This document shows, one piece after another, positions 29,470 through 39,732 of a stretch of 64,000 bases of DNA. The translations under genes and the position numbers were made by a program. The notes below the pieces were generated by a model, which saw nothing but the letters and a program-made list of their open reading frames with translations, was not told where the DNA came from and searched no databases. Within the stretch, counting starts at the first letter, position 1. Every line of letters starts with the position of its first letter. Origin of the DNA: Deltaproteobacteria bacterium (lineage in GTDB: Bacteria; Myxococcota_A; UBA9160; PR03); contig JAPSFT010000015.1 in assembly GCA_035063765.1 (NCBI GenBank), forward strand, positions 46,803 through 110,802, in the 5' to 3' direction.

Positions 29470-29862
29470 CTACTCCTCCCGCGCCTTCGCCAGCAGCTCC
29501 CGTGCGGTGCGGCGCAGCGCGTCCAGCTCGAACGGCTTCACCAGGTAGGCGTCGGCGCCGAGCTCGAGGCCGCGCAGGCGATCGCGCTCGGAGCCCTCCG
29601 TCGAGATGATCAGCAGCGGGATGGCCCGGTAGGCCGCGTTGCGCCGCACGAAGGACACCAGCTCGAGGCCGTTGATGTCGGGCATGTTGATGTCGGTGAC
29701 GATCAGGTCGTAGTGGTCGCGGGGCAGCGCACGCAGCGCCTCGAAGCCGCTCGCCGCCTCGGTGACCCGGATCGGCCGGCCGAGCTCCTCGAGCGCGGAG
29801 ACGACCAGCGAGCGCATGGTCGGCGAGTCTTCCACGATCAGGATGTGCTGCACGCGTCGCAC
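29470..29862 (-). CDS. cheY: CheY-like single-domain response regulator
   Basis: It has 130 residues: acidic pair VEDS, phospho-acceptor Asp in LIVTDINMPDINGLE, Thr/Ser in LLIISTEGS, Lys in AYLVKPFELDAL. All receiver switch residues are present. It is closely similar in layout to the cheY at 19362-19739, so the operon is bracketed by two CheYs; one may be the output and the other a phosphate sink. Start is ATG 29862. A 97-base gap separates it from the DUF4388-GAF gene upstream. Confidence 0.94.
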   Translation of the reverse strand: MRRVQHILIVEDSPTMRSLVVSALEELGRPIRVTEAASGFEALRALPRDHYDLIVTDINMPDINGLELVSFVRRNAAYRAIPLLIISTEGSERDRLRGLELGADAYLVKPFELDALRRTARELLAKAREE

Positions 29863-29959
29863 CCCGCCCGCGCCGGGGCGCCCTGCGTCCCGGCCGCCCC
29901 GCTCATCGGCCCGGCGGGGGAGGTGCTTTAGGAGCGCGCGGGGACGTGCTCGCGGAGGT

Positions 29960-31975
29960 TCAGAAGGGATCCGGATCGGCCGTGGAGCGCTCGCCCTCGG
30001 CCTGCTCGAGCGCCCGCTCGAGCACGGCGCGCTCGAGCGCGAGCCCGGCCTCGTGGAGCACCACCTCGAGCGCGCTCGTGTCGCCGAGCGGCCGGCGCGA
30101 CGCGAGGTTGTCAGCGTAGAGCACCGCGGCGATGCGCTCGCCGCTCTCGATCGGCGCGACGTAGGCCTCGGCGGGCGCGGCCCGCCCGAGCCGGCTCGCG
30201 AGGTCGCGGTCGCCGTCGTCGCCCGGCGCCGCGCGCAGCGCGGCCCGCGCCTCGAGCACCTTGCGGAACCAGGCCGGCTCGTCGGCCGGGAAGTGGATGC
30301 GGCGCAGGTCCACGTCGTCGGGGCCGCCGGCGCGGGGCAGGCCCACCTGGGCCACGCCGAAGGCCTCCCCGTCGCGCACCGCGAAGATCGCCACGCGCTC
30401 GAAGCTGCGCGCCGCGTACTCGAGGAGGAGCCGCAGGACGTCGCCGCGCGAGGAGGGATCGCGCAGCCGCGCGCTCACCTCGCGCAGGCTGCGCAGCGCG
30501 TCGGCGGGCTCCTCGTGCGGGGCTCCGCCCGGCCCGGTCAGGCCCGAGCGGTCGGCGGGCGCGCGCGGCGCGGCCTTCCCGTGCGCGCGCTCGAGCGCCC
30601 CGCGCAGCTCGGCGGCCAGCGTCTCGCGGCGCTCGCGGGCGCGCTCGTCGGAGAGGGTGGTCAGGTCCGGGCGCACCGCCTGCGCATCCGGGACCGCCCG
30701 CTCGTTGGCCGGCGCGACGGCGGCGTCCGGCGCGGCGAGCAGCACGAGCGGCAGGTTCGGGACCTGCGCGCGCAGGCGCGCGGCGATCTCGGACCAGTCG
30801 CGTGCGCCCGACACCGGATCGGCCGGCGTGCCGCTGGTCAGCAGCACGAGCGGCAGCTCGCCGCGCGCGACGTACTGGCGGATCCGTGCGATCGCCTGCT
30901 CGGAGCGCTGGAAGATGTGCGCGCGCACCGGCAGCGGCGCGAGCGCCCGCTTCACCCACTCGAGGACCACGAGCTCGCGATCCACGACGACGACCGGCAC
31001 GGGTCCGGCCCCGAAGGCGGGTGCGCGACGCCCGCTTCCCGGCACTGCGGCCGCGAGGCCCGCGCTCAGGGTCGGCTCGTCGTCGGCAGCCCCGCCGTTC
31101 CGGGGCAGCACCGCGGGCAGCTCGTCCTGGCCCACCTCGCCGTCGAGCAGCTCGAGCACGGTGATCTGGAGCTCGGCCGGCCCCTCGAGGCTCGCCCCGT
31201 CGAAGCGCGCGGGCTCGGCGGGAGGCTCCTCGGCCTCGTCGAGCAGCTCGCCCTCGATCGGCGCCACCACGGCCGGCGGCCGCGCGGCAGGCCAAGGAGC
31301 GGCCGCGGCGACCGCGATCGGCGCCCCGTCCTCGTCGCTGCCCGCGGGCACGGCCTCGGTCTCGAGCTCGTCGTCGGCGGTCAGGACGAGCTCGGGGGCG
31401 CCGTCGTCGTCCCCGCCCGCCAGATCGGCGAACGAGGTCTCGTCGTCCGCGCCGGCCTCGGGGACGCCGCCCTCCCCGCCTCCGCTCTCGTCGCGCACCC
31501 GGGTGCCTTCGAGGGCCAGGAACTGGGCGTTGATCCCGGTGCGGAGCAGGAGCTCCTCGGCGATGTCGAGCCCGCGCGGCTCCTCGCGGATCTCGAAGCT
31601 GAAGTCGCCCGCGAGCCAGCCGAACATGCGCAGCACGGTCTCCTCGACGTGCCGGGCTCGCAGCTCGTCGAGCGCGCGCGGGTCGAGCGAGGAGCGCGCG
31701 CACAGGAGCGCCTCGAACGCCACGCCCTCCACGCGCGCGGCCTGCTCGAGGGCCTGGAGCTCCTTCGCGGGCAGGACGCCGGCCGCCGCCACCAGGTCGT
31801 GCAGGTCCCGGGGGCCGCCCTTCACGGAGGCGCCCCGGATCAGGCCGCGGCTGAACACGACGTGGCCCTCGCCGTGCCGGGACCGGATCCACAGCACGCC
31901 GGACTTCCCCGACAGGCTGACGATCTGCAGGATCTCGCCGAGCCCGAGATCCTCCAGGCTTCCGACCAGGCTCAT
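29960..31975 (-). CDS. DUF4388 - degenerate receiver - GAF signalling protein
   Basis: It has 671 residues. DUF4388 (1-150): MSLVGSLEDLGLGEILQIVSLSGKSGVLWIR, AEELLLRTGINAQFLAL. An acidic Ala/Pro-rich linker (about 155-310) follows. Residues about 330-430 look like a receiver fold (VPVVVVDRELVVLEWVKRAL ... LPLVLLTSG) but the phospho-Asp is absent. The C-terminal GAF domain (about 480-650) has LRSLREVSARLRD, FERVAIFAVRDGEAFGVAQVG and YVAPIESGERIAAVLYADN. It is probably the first gene of the chemosensory operon. The receiver-like part could be a non-phosphorylatable docking module. Confidence 0.82.
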   Translation of the reverse strand: MSLVGSLEDLGLGEILQIVSLSGKSGVLWIRSRHGEGHVVFSRGLIRGASVKGGPRDLHDLVAAAGVLPAKELQALEQAARVEGVAFEALLCARSSLDPRALDELRARHVEETVLRMFGWLAGDFSFEIREEPRGLDIAEELLLRTGINAQFLALEGTRVRDESGGGEGGVPEAGADDETSFADLAGGDDDGAPELVLTADDELETEAVPAGSDEDGAPIAVAAAAPWPAARPPAVVAPIEGELLDEAEEPPAEPARFDGASLEGPAELQITVLELLDGEVGQDELPAVLPRNGGAADDEPTLSAGLAAAVPGSGRRAPAFGAGPVPVVVVDRELVVLEWVKRALAPLPVRAHIFQRSEQAIARIRQYVARGELPLVLLTSGTPADPVSGARDWSEIAARLRAQVPNLPLVLLAAPDAAVAPANERAVPDAQAVRPDLTTLSDERARERRETLAAELRGALERAHGKAAPRAPADRSGLTGPGGAPHEEPADALRSLREVSARLRDPSSRGDVLRLLLEYAARSFERVAIFAVRDGEAFGVAQVGLPRAGGPDDVDLRRIHFPADEPAWFRKVLEARAALRAAPGDDGDRDLASRLGRAAPAEAYVAPIESGERIAAVLYADNLASRRPLGDTSALEVVLHEAGLALERAVLERALEQAEGERSTADPDPF

Positions 31976-32092
31976 CCGGCTCCACCCCTGGCAACGACAC
32001 GCGACGAGGACAGGGAGCCCCCCACGCCCGCGTGCGGGGATCCGCTGGCGTTTTCGGGTACTCGCGCCGGCAACTTGAAAGGCGCCCGCCGC

Positions 32093-32728
32093 TCAGGCCG
32101 ACGGCGCCTCGGCCCGTCCCGGTCGGGCGCTGCGCAGGCCGGGCGTGCCGGCCGCGCCGGCCGCTGCAGCGGGCGGGCGGACGAGCTTGATCGAGGTCGT
32201 GCCGCGGGGCAGCGAGGCGGCGCCCTGCTCGAAGGCGGCGCGCCAGCGCGCGGCCTGCCCGGCCGGGGTCGCGATCCGCAGCAGCACCCGCGTCGAGCGG
32301 GGGTCGAGCGCGTCGCACGCGCCGGCCAGGAGCCCCGCCGCGATCCGCTCCGGCGCGTCGACGCCCTGGGGCGGCGGCAGGTCGATCGCGGCGACACCGG
32401 CCCCGAGCCCGACGATCCGCTCGAGCGCGGCGCGCGCGGCCTCCCGGTGCGCCTCGGGCCCGAAGCGCGCCTGCGAGCCGAGCCCGAGCAGCACGAGCCG
32501 CGGCGCCTGGAGCCGCGCCTGGGTCAGCACCAGGGCCGCCTCGCCGGGCTCGCCCGACAGCCGCGCCGCCCCGACGAGGCCGCTCACCCACCCGCACAGC
32601 CGCCAGTCGGCGTGGCCCGCGCCGCCGCGCAGCGGCCGCTGGTCGCGGAAGAAGCCGGCCACCGCCACCTCGGCCGCGAGCCGCGAGAGGGGCTCCGCCT
32701 CGACCTCGATGCCGAGCGTCGACTTCAC
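32093..32728 (-). CDS. Leucyl-aminopeptidase (M17) N-terminal-domain-only protein
   Basis: It has 211 residues from GTG 32728 (GGAGGAGGGCTC upstream; GTGA overlap with the nusB stop). The sequence EVAVAGFFRDQRPLRGGAGHAD, RLSGEPGEAALVLTQARLQAPRLVLLGLG and FGPEAHREAARAALERIVGLG matches the macro-like N-terminal domain of M17 leucyl aminopeptidases. The metal-binding catalytic domain is wholly absent. The tail is Pro/Ala-rich. It may be a regulatory or nucleotide-binding remnant; no frame carrying the catalytic half is seen next to it. A 117-base gap (31976-32092) follows with no gene. Confidence 0.78.
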   Translation of the reverse strand: MKSTLGIEVEAEPLSRLAAEVAVAGFFRDQRPLRGGAGHADWRLCGWVSGLVGAARLSGEPGEAALVLTQARLQAPRLVLLGLGSQARFGPEAHREAARAALERIVGLGAGVAAIDLPPPQGVDAPERIAAGLLAGACDALDPRSTRVLLRIATPAGQAARWRAAFEQGAASLPRGTTSIKLVRPPAAAAGAAGTPGLRSARPGRAEAPSA

Positions 32729-33183
32729 GAGCCCTCCTCCGCCGGCGGCGCCTGCGCCGCCAGCGTCCGCCCGATCGCGTCGAGCACGCCGTTCGCGAAG
32801 GCGGACGAGCGGTCGCTGCCGAAGCGGCGCGCGAGCTCGATCGCCTCGTCGATCGCCACCGAGGCCGGCGTCCCGCCCCAGGCCATCTCGTAGACCGCGA
32901 GCCGCAGCAGGTTGCGATCGACGGCCGGCATGCGCTCGACGCGCCAGTGCGTCGCGTGCGCCGCCAGGAGCGCGTCGATCTCCGCGCGGTGCCGCGCCAC
33001 CCCGGTCACGAGCTCCTTCGCGTACGCGCGCGCGCCTTCGCGCAGCTCGAAGTGGTCGCCGATCGCCTCGAAGGCGGCGTCGACCCGCTCGGGTGAGGGC
33101 CCCCCCTCGCCGCGGCCCGAGAGGTCCGCGGCGTAGAGCACCTGGAGCGCCGCCTGGCGCGAGCTGCGCCGCGCGCTGCTCAC
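32725..33183 (-). CDS. nusB: Transcription antitermination factor NusB
   Basis: RNA-binding protein of the rRNA antitermination complex. It has 152 residues: SSRQAALQVLYAADLSG at the start, ELVTGVARHRAEIDALLAAH, NLLRLAVYEMAW, and ASVAIDEAIELARRFGSDRSSAFANGVLDAI at the end, all diagnostic. Start GTG 33183 overlaps the ribH stop (GTGA). The ribH-nusB pairing is widespread. Confidence 0.96.
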   Translation of the reverse strand: MSSARRSSRQAALQVLYAADLSGRGEGGPSPERVDAAFEAIGDHFELREGARAYAKELVTGVARHRAEIDALLAAHATHWRVERMPAVDRNLLRLAVYEMAWGGTPASVAIDEAIELARRFGSDRSSAFANGVLDAIGRTLAAQAPPAEEGS

Positions 33184-33728
33184 GGGGGCCGCCCGCGGCT
33201 GCGCGGCCCCCCGCGCGGCGCCGGGCTGCGCGGGCGCCGCGGCCGCTCCCCGCTCTCCGGCGGGCGCGGCAGCGCCTTGGCGAGGTGCGCCATCTCGATC
33301 GCCGCGAGCGCCGCCTCGACGCCCTTGTTGCCGTGCTCGCCGCCCGCGCGCGCGAGCGCCTGGTCCACGTCGTCGCAGGTGAGCACGCCGAAGGCCACCG
33401 GCACGCCGGTGTCGCGCACCACCTCGCGCACGCCGTCGGTGACGGCATGGCACACGTAGTCGAAGTGCGGGGTCCCGCCGCGGATCACGACGCCGAGGGT
33501 CACGAGCGCATCGTAGCGCCCGGAGCCGGCCAGCGTGCGCGCGGCCTGCGGGATCTCGAAGGCGCCCGGCACCCAGGCCACGTGCAGCGCGTCGGCATCG
33601 GCGCCGCGCGCCACGAGCTCGCCGGCGGCGCCGTCGAGGAGCCGCGCGCAGAGCAGGTGGTTGAAGCGCGACACCACGATCGCGAAGCGCAGGCCCGCCG
33701 CGTCGCGGCGGCTCGCGTAGAGCTTCAT
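33180..33728 (-). CDS. ribH: 6,7-dimethyl-8-ribityllumazine synthase
   Basis: Penultimate riboflavin step, joining 5-amino-6-ribitylaminouracil with dihydroxybutanone phosphate. It has 182 residues; FAIVVSRFNHLLCARLLDGA, WVPGAFEIPQAA, LGVVIRGGTPHFDYVCH, PVAFGVLTCDDVDQALARAGGEHGNKG are catalytic-site motifs. A Pro/Arg-rich tail of about 25 residues extends beyond the family norm. Start ATG 33728 overlaps the ribD stop (ATGA). ribE (riboflavin synthase) and ribBA are not in this cluster. Confidence 0.96.
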   Translation of the reverse strand: MKLYASRRDAAGLRFAIVVSRFNHLLCARLLDGAAGELVARGADADALHVAWVPGAFEIPQAARTLAGSGRYDALVTLGVVIRGGTPHFDYVCHAVTDGVREVVRDTGVPVAFGVLTCDDVDQALARAGGEHGNKGVEAALAAIEMAHLAKALPRPPESGERPRRPRSPAPRGGPRSRGRPP

Positions 33729-34846
33729 CGCGCCTCCTCCGGTCCGATGCGTGCTTCGACGAGCAGATCGGGGCCGATCCTGCGCACGCGCGCATCCCCG
33801 AGGCGAGGCGCCGCGGCGAGCCGCGCGACGCCGAGCGGGCCGAGCGCCGGGCGTCCCTCGGCCCCGAGCAGGCGGGGCGCCAGCAGCCAGGCGAGGTCGT
33901 CGGCGAGCCCGGCGCGCAGGAGCGCGGCGGCCAGCACGCCCCCGCCCTCGACGAGCAGCGTGCCGATCCCCTCGGCGCCGAGCCGCGCGAGGGCGGCGTG
34001 CAGCGAGGGCCGCCCGGCCCGGCCCGGGCGCAGCGCGAGCACGCGTGCGCCGCAGGCCTCGAGCGCGCGGCGCCGGCGCGCGGGGGCAGCGGCGCTGCAC
34101 AGCACCCAGGTGCGCTCGGCGTGCTCGCGGAACAGGCGCGCCCGCGGCGGCACGCGCAGGCGCGAGTCCACGAGCACCCGCAGCGGCCGGCGCACCACCC
34201 GGCCGGCGCGGCGGGCGCTGAGCTCGGGGTCGTCGGCGAGCGCGGTCGCCGAGCCGACCAGGATCGCGTCGCTGCGCGCGCGCAGGCGGTGGACCCAGGC
34301 ACGGGCCGCGGGGCCCGTGATCCAGCGTGACTCACCGCGCGCGGTCGCGATCCGCCCGTCGAGCGAGGCCGCGAGCTTGAGCGTCACCCAGGGCCGCCCG
34401 CGCTCCACGACCGACAGGAAGCCCCGGTGCTGCTCGCGGCACGCGGCCTCGAGCACGCCTTCGCGCACGGCCACGCCCGCGCGCCGCAGCGCCCGCACGC
34501 CGCCGCCCGCCCCGTGGCGCACGGGATCGCGATGCCCGAGGTACACGCGCGCGATGCCCGCGCGCACGAGCGCCTCCGTGCACGGCCCCGTGCGCCCCTG
34601 GTGCGCGCAGGGCTCGAGGGTCACGGCCAGCGACGCGCCGCGCAGCGCGGCGGCTCCGTGCCGGCGCGCCGCCTGGGCGAGCGCCACGATCTCCGCGTGC
34701 GGCCCGCCGGGCGGGCGGGTGGCGCCGCGCCCGAGCACGCGCCCGCCCCGGAACACCACCGCTCCCACGGCCGGGTTCGGGAAGGTGCGGCCGAGGGCCC
34801 GTCGCGCCTGCCCGAGCGCGAGCCGCATCGCCTGCTCCGGCGTCAA
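33725..34846 (-). CDS. ribD: Bifunctional riboflavin deaminase/reductase RibD
   Basis: Second and third steps of riboflavin synthesis. N-terminal deaminase: HAEIVALAQA and PCAHQGRTGPCTEALVRAG supply the zinc ligands. C-terminal reductase: VTLKLAASLDGRIATARGESRWITG, SDAILVGSATALADDPELSAR, LLVEGGGVLAAALL. It has 373 residues from TTG 34846, which overlaps the nrdR stop (TTGA); ATG 34828 is an alternative. The huge frame upstream of it is a shadow over nrdR, glyA and fabF. Confidence 0.94.
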   Translation of the reverse strand: MTPEQAMRLALGQARRALGRTFPNPAVGAVVFRGGRVLGRGATRPPGGPHAEIVALAQAARRHGAAALRGASLAVTLEPCAHQGRTGPCTEALVRAGIARVYLGHRDPVRHGAGGGVRALRRAGVAVREGVLEAACREQHRGFLSVVERGRPWVTLKLAASLDGRIATARGESRWITGPAARAWVHRLRARSDAILVGSATALADDPELSARRAGRVVRRPLRVLVDSRLRVPPRARLFREHAERTWVLCSAAAPARRRRALEACGARVLALRPGRAGRPSLHAALARLGAEGIGTLLVEGGGVLAAALLRAGLADDLAWLLAPRLLGAEGRPALGPLGVARLAAAPRLGDARVRRIGPDLLVEARIGPEEAR

Positions 34847-35373
34847 GACGGGCGCCGCGGCGCCTCGGGCTCGGCGCCGCCCTCCGCGACGACGAGCCCG
34901 GAGCCGGCGGCGCTCCCGTAGCGACGCGCGCGCGCCGCGGCGAAGAAGTCCACGTAGTCCCCGGCGCTCTCGAAGCCGCGGAACACCGACGCGAAGCGGG
35001 CCGCCGACATCAGGTCCACCGCGCACAGCTCCTCGAGGGTCCACTCGCCCACGAGCTCGCTCGCCACCTCCGCCCGGCCGGTCTCCTGGAGCCGCTTCTC
35101 GATGCGGTCGGCGAGCCGCTCGAGCGCGTCGATCGAGACGGGGCGCTTCGCGCACGCCTTCTCGACGCTCGCCAGGAGCTTGCGGCGGTCGAAGTCCTCG
35201 CGCCGCTCGTCGCGCTTCACGAGCTTCGGGAGCACGTCCTCGACGCGCTCGCGGGTCGTGAAGCGGCGCCCGCACTCGAGGCACTCGCGCCGGCGGCGGA
35301 TCTCCGCCTCGTCGCGGCCGAGGCGCGAGTCCACCACGCGGTTCGCATCGTCGCCACAGTAGGGACAGCGCAT
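34843..35373 (-). CDS. nrdR: NrdR transcriptional repressor of ribonucleotide reductase
   Basis: Nucleotide-sensing repressor binding NrdR boxes before nrd genes. Zinc ribbon MRCPYCG...CLECGRRF, then an ATP-cone (LVKRDERREDFDRRKLLASVEKACAKRPVS, truncated here to its key parts). It has 176 residues, about 20 longer than typical owing to a tail after residue 155. The glyA-nrdR-ribD order is common in delta-proteobacteria. Start is ATG 35373, three bases after the upstream stop. Confidence 0.96.
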   Translation of the reverse strand: MRCPYCGDDANRVVDSRLGRDEAEIRRRRECLECGRRFTTRERVEDVLPKLVKRDERREDFDRRKLLASVEKACAKRPVSIDALERLADRIEKRLQETGRAEVASELVGEWTLEELCAVDLMSAARFASVFRGFESAGDYVDFFAAARARRYGSAAGSGLVVAEGGAEPEAPRRPS

Positions 35374-35376
35374 CGG

Positions 35377-37101
<1,725 letters not shown>

Positions 37102-37113
37102 CGGTCCTCCTCC

Positions 37114-38364
37114 CTAGAGCGGGCGGCCGAGCAGCAGGCTCGCGCTGACGCCGCCGAATCCGAACGCGTTCGAGAGCACGGCGCGCAGCTCGCACTCGCG
37201 CGCCTTCGGCGTTACGTGGTCGAGCGCGCACTCCGGGTCCGGGCGCTCGAGGTTCACGGTGGGCGGGAGGAGCCCCGCCTCGAGCGCCAGCACGCACAGG
37301 ATCGCCTCGACGGCGCCGGCCGCCCCGAGCAGGTGGCCGGTCACGGACTTGGTCGCCGACACCGGGAGGCGATCGGCGTGCGCGCCGAAGACGCTGCGGA
37401 TCGCCAGCGTCTCGCTGCGGTCGCCGGCCGGGGTGCTGGTGGCATGGGCGTTGATCGCGTCCACCTCGTCGGGCGCGAGCCCGGCGTCGCCGAGCGCGCG
37501 CTCCATCGCGAGGCGGGCGCCGCCCGCGTCCTCGGCGGGGCTCGCCGGGTGGCTCGCGTCGGCGGCCTCGCCGTAGCCGAGCCACTCGGCGCGCACCCGG
37601 GCGCCGCGGGCCCGGGCGTGCTCGGCGGCCTCGAGCACCACCACCCCCGCGCCCTCGCCGAGCACGAAGCCGTCGCGATCGAGGTCGAAGGGGCGGCTCG
37701 CCCGCTCCGGCTCCTCGTTGCGGGTCGAGAGGGCGCGCATCGCGCCGAAGGCCGCGACCACGAGCGGGTGGACGGCAGCCTCGGTCCCGCCCGCCACCAC
37801 CAGCTCGGCGTCGCCGCGCTCGATCAGCCGCGCCGCGGCGCCGAGCGCCTGCGCGCCCGAGGCGCAGGCGCCGACCGGGCAGCCGATCGGGCCGCGCAGG
37901 CCGTGCTGCATCGAGACGTAGCCGGCCGGCATGTTCGGGAGCGTCATCGGCACGGTGAAGGGCGAGACGCGCCGGGCGCCGCGCGCGAGCATCGCGTCGT
38001 AGCTGTCGAGGAGCGTCACGATCCCGCCAATCGCGGTCCCGATCACGACCCCGGTCCGGTCGCGATCGGGGTTCGTCTCGAGGCCGGCGTCGGCGATCGC
38101 CTCCTCGGCGGCGACCAGCACGAGCCGCGCCGAGCGGTCGAGGCGGCGCACCTCCTTCGTGGCCAGGCCGCACGGGGCGAGGTCGGGGGCGCACTCGGCG
38201 GCGAAGCGGGTCGGGAGGTCGCTCGTGTCGAAGCGGGTGAGCGGGCGCACCCCGCTGACACCGGCCGCCGCAGCCGCCCACGTCGAGGCGGCGTCCCGCC
38301 CGAGCGGCGACACGCAACCCACTCCCGTCACCACGACGCGACGGCGCCCGGACCGAGCTTGCAT
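37114..38364 (-). CDS. fabF: Beta-ketoacyl-ACP synthase II (FabF-type)
   Basis: Elongating condensing enzyme of fatty-acid synthesis. Catalytic Cys in PVGACASGAQALG, His in INAHATSTPAGD and SATKSVTGHLLGAAGA; gatekeeper-region FGFGGVSASLLLG at the C-terminus. It has 416 residues. The nucleophile loop reads GACASGA where housekeeping FabF usually has TACATGA, a difference also seen in secondary-metabolism synthases, but the position next to acpP and fabD supports a housekeeping role. The start ATG 38364 is seven bases after the acpP stop. Confidence 0.92.
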   Translation of the reverse strand: MQARSGRRRVVVTGVGCVSPLGRDAASTWAAAAAGVSGVRPLTRFDTSDLPTRFAAECAPDLAPCGLATKEVRRLDRSARLVLVAAEEAIADAGLETNPDRDRTGVVIGTAIGGIVTLLDSYDAMLARGARRVSPFTVPMTLPNMPAGYVSMQHGLRGPIGCPVGACASGAQALGAAARLIERGDAELVVAGGTEAAVHPLVVAAFGAMRALSTRNEEPERASRPFDLDRDGFVLGEGAGVVVLEAAEHARARGARVRAEWLGYGEAADASHPASPAEDAGGARLAMERALGDAGLAPDEVDAINAHATSTPAGDRSETLAIRSVFGAHADRLPVSATKSVTGHLLGAAGAVEAILCVLALEAGLLPPTVNLERPDPECALDHVTPKARECELRAVLSNAFGFGGVSASLLLGRPL

Positions 38365-38371
38365 GGAAACC

Positions 38372-38614
38372 TCAACCAGCGGCGGCGGCGCGCTCCCGCA
38401 CGTAGGCGATGGCGTCCCCGATCGTCTGGATCTTCTCCGCGTCGTCGTCGGGGATCTCGATGTCGAACTCCTCCTCCATCGCCATCACGAGCTCGACGAT
38501 GTCGAGGGAGTCGGCGCCCAGGTCGTCGATGAAGGACGCCTCCGGCACCACCTCCTCCTTCGAGACGCCGAGCTGCTCCGCGATGATCTCGGCCACGCGC
38601 TGTTCGAGACCCAT
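38372..38614 (-). CDS. acpP: Acyl carrier protein
   Basis: It has 80 residues, acidic. The phosphopantetheine attachment Ser is in [20 protein letters not shown]. It has helix [19 protein letters not shown] and the C-terminal [12 protein letters not shown]. Three Shine-Dalgarno repeats precede its ATG. The 161-base gap to the fabD stop (38615-38775) holds the repeats and a TAGATT -10-like box, so acpP may have its own promoter for high expression. Confidence 0.97.
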   Translation of the reverse strand: MGLEQRVAEIIAEQLGVSKEEVVPEASFIDDLGADSLDIVELVMAMEEEFDIEIPDDDAEKIQTIGDAIAYVRERAAAAG

Positions 38615-38622
38615 GTTCGAAG

Positions 38623-38657
38623 CCTCCAGAGTTGAAGCCTCCAGGAAAGTCGCCTCC
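38623..38657 (-). promoter_or_regulatory. Three 15-base tandem Shine-Dalgarno repeats before acpP
   Basis: GGAGG occurs at 38653-38657, 38638-38642 and 38623-38627 on the minus strand, exactly 15 bases apart, inside the repeats GGAGGCGACTTTCCT, GGAGGCTTCAACTCT and GGAGGCTTCGAAC. Only the last is at working distance (8 bases) from the ATG at 38614. The upstream two could serve as ribosome standby sites. Confidence 0.8.
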
Positions 38658-38775
38658 GAAGGAACGACGGCAGGGAGAGAGGGGGAGGAGCCCCGGCGCG
38701 CCGTGACGCGCGGAATCTAGCCTGCGCCCCCGGGCTCCGCCGCCGGCGCAAGGGCCGGGAGACACGGCTTCGCGG

Positions 38776-39723
38776 TCACCGGGCTGCGGCGAAGGCGGCC
38801 GCCGCGTCGAGCTCCGCAGCCCCGGTCGCGCTCGCGCGCTCGAGGGCGGGGGCGATCCGGCCGACCAGCGGCGCGAGCACCCGCGAGGGCCCGACCTCGA
38901 GCACCCGGCGCACGCCGAGCGCCGCGAGCCGCTCGACCATCTCGGTGAAGCGCACCGGCTCGGTGACCTGGCGGCGCAGCAGCTCGGGGAGGCGCACGCC
39001 CGCGGCGTTCGGCTCGGCGGTGACGTTGGCGAGGACGGGCGGCTTCGGGTCCGCGAAGGGCACCCGGGCCAGGTCCCCGGCCAGGCGCTCGGCGGCCGGC
39101 GCCATCAGCCGGCAGTGGAAGGGCGCCGAGACCGCGAGCCGCGTGGCGCGCCGGGCGCCGGCCTGCTTCGCCTCTTCGCAGGCGGCGTCGACGGCGGCGC
39201 TCTGGCCCGAGATCACGGTCTGGCCGGGCGCGTTGAAGTTGGCGGGCTCCACCCAGGCGTCGCTGCGCTCGCGCGCGCGGGCGCAGGCCGCGGCGACGGC
39301 GGCCGCGTCGATGCCGAGGATCGCCGCCATCGCGCCGGCCCCGGCCGGCACCGCCTCCTGCATGTAGGCGCCGCGTGCCCGCACGAGGCGCACGGCGTCG
39401 GCGAGCGCCAGCGCGCCGCCCGCCACGAGCGCCGTGTACTCGCCGAGGCTGTGGCCGCCGAGATAGGCGGCGGGCAGCGGGCCGCCCGCGCGCTCCTCGA
39501 GCGCGCGCAGGAGCGCAACGCTCGCCGCCAGGATCGCGGGCTGCTGCACCTCGGTCGCGAGCAGCGCCTCCTCGGGGCCCTCGAAGCAGAGCTTCGCGAG
39601 CGGGAGCGCGAGGGCGGCGTCGGCCTCGTCGAAGACCGCGCGCGCGGCCGGTGAGGACGCCGCCACGTCGCAGGCCATCCCGACCTGCTGCGAGCCCTGA
39701 CCCGGGAAGAGCAGTGCCAGCAA
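38776..39723 (-). CDS. fabD: Malonyl-CoA:ACP transacylase
   Basis: Loads malonyl groups onto ACP. It has 315 residues: FPGQGSQQVGM near the N-terminus, the catalytic Ser in LGGHSLGEYTALVAGG, Arg in RLVRARGAYMQ, and His in VSAPFHCRLM; VTEPVRFTEMV near the end. Directly upstream is rpmF (nine bases). The expected partners plsX, fabH (before) and fabG (after) are not in this cluster. Confidence 0.96.
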   Translation of the reverse strand: MLALLFPGQGSQQVGMACDVAASSPAARAVFDEADAALALPLAKLCFEGPEEALLATEVQQPAILAASVALLRALEERAGGPLPAAYLGGHSLGEYTALVAGGALALADAVRLVRARGAYMQEAVPAGAGAMAAILGIDAAAVAAACARARERSDAWVEPANFNAPGQTVISGQSAAVDAACEEAKQAGARRATRLAVSAPFHCRLMAPAAERLAGDLARVPFADPKPPVLANVTAEPNAAGVRLPELLRRQVTEPVRFTEMVERLAALGVRRVLEVGPSRVLAPLVGRIAPALERASATGAAELDAAAAFAAAR

Positions 39724-39732
39724 CGGCGCTGC

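Noticed and set aside
31976..32092. Hairpin CCCCACGC/GCGTGCGGGG as a terminator of the M17-domain gene
   Set aside because: The stem is bulged and no T-run follows on the minus strand, so support is too weak.
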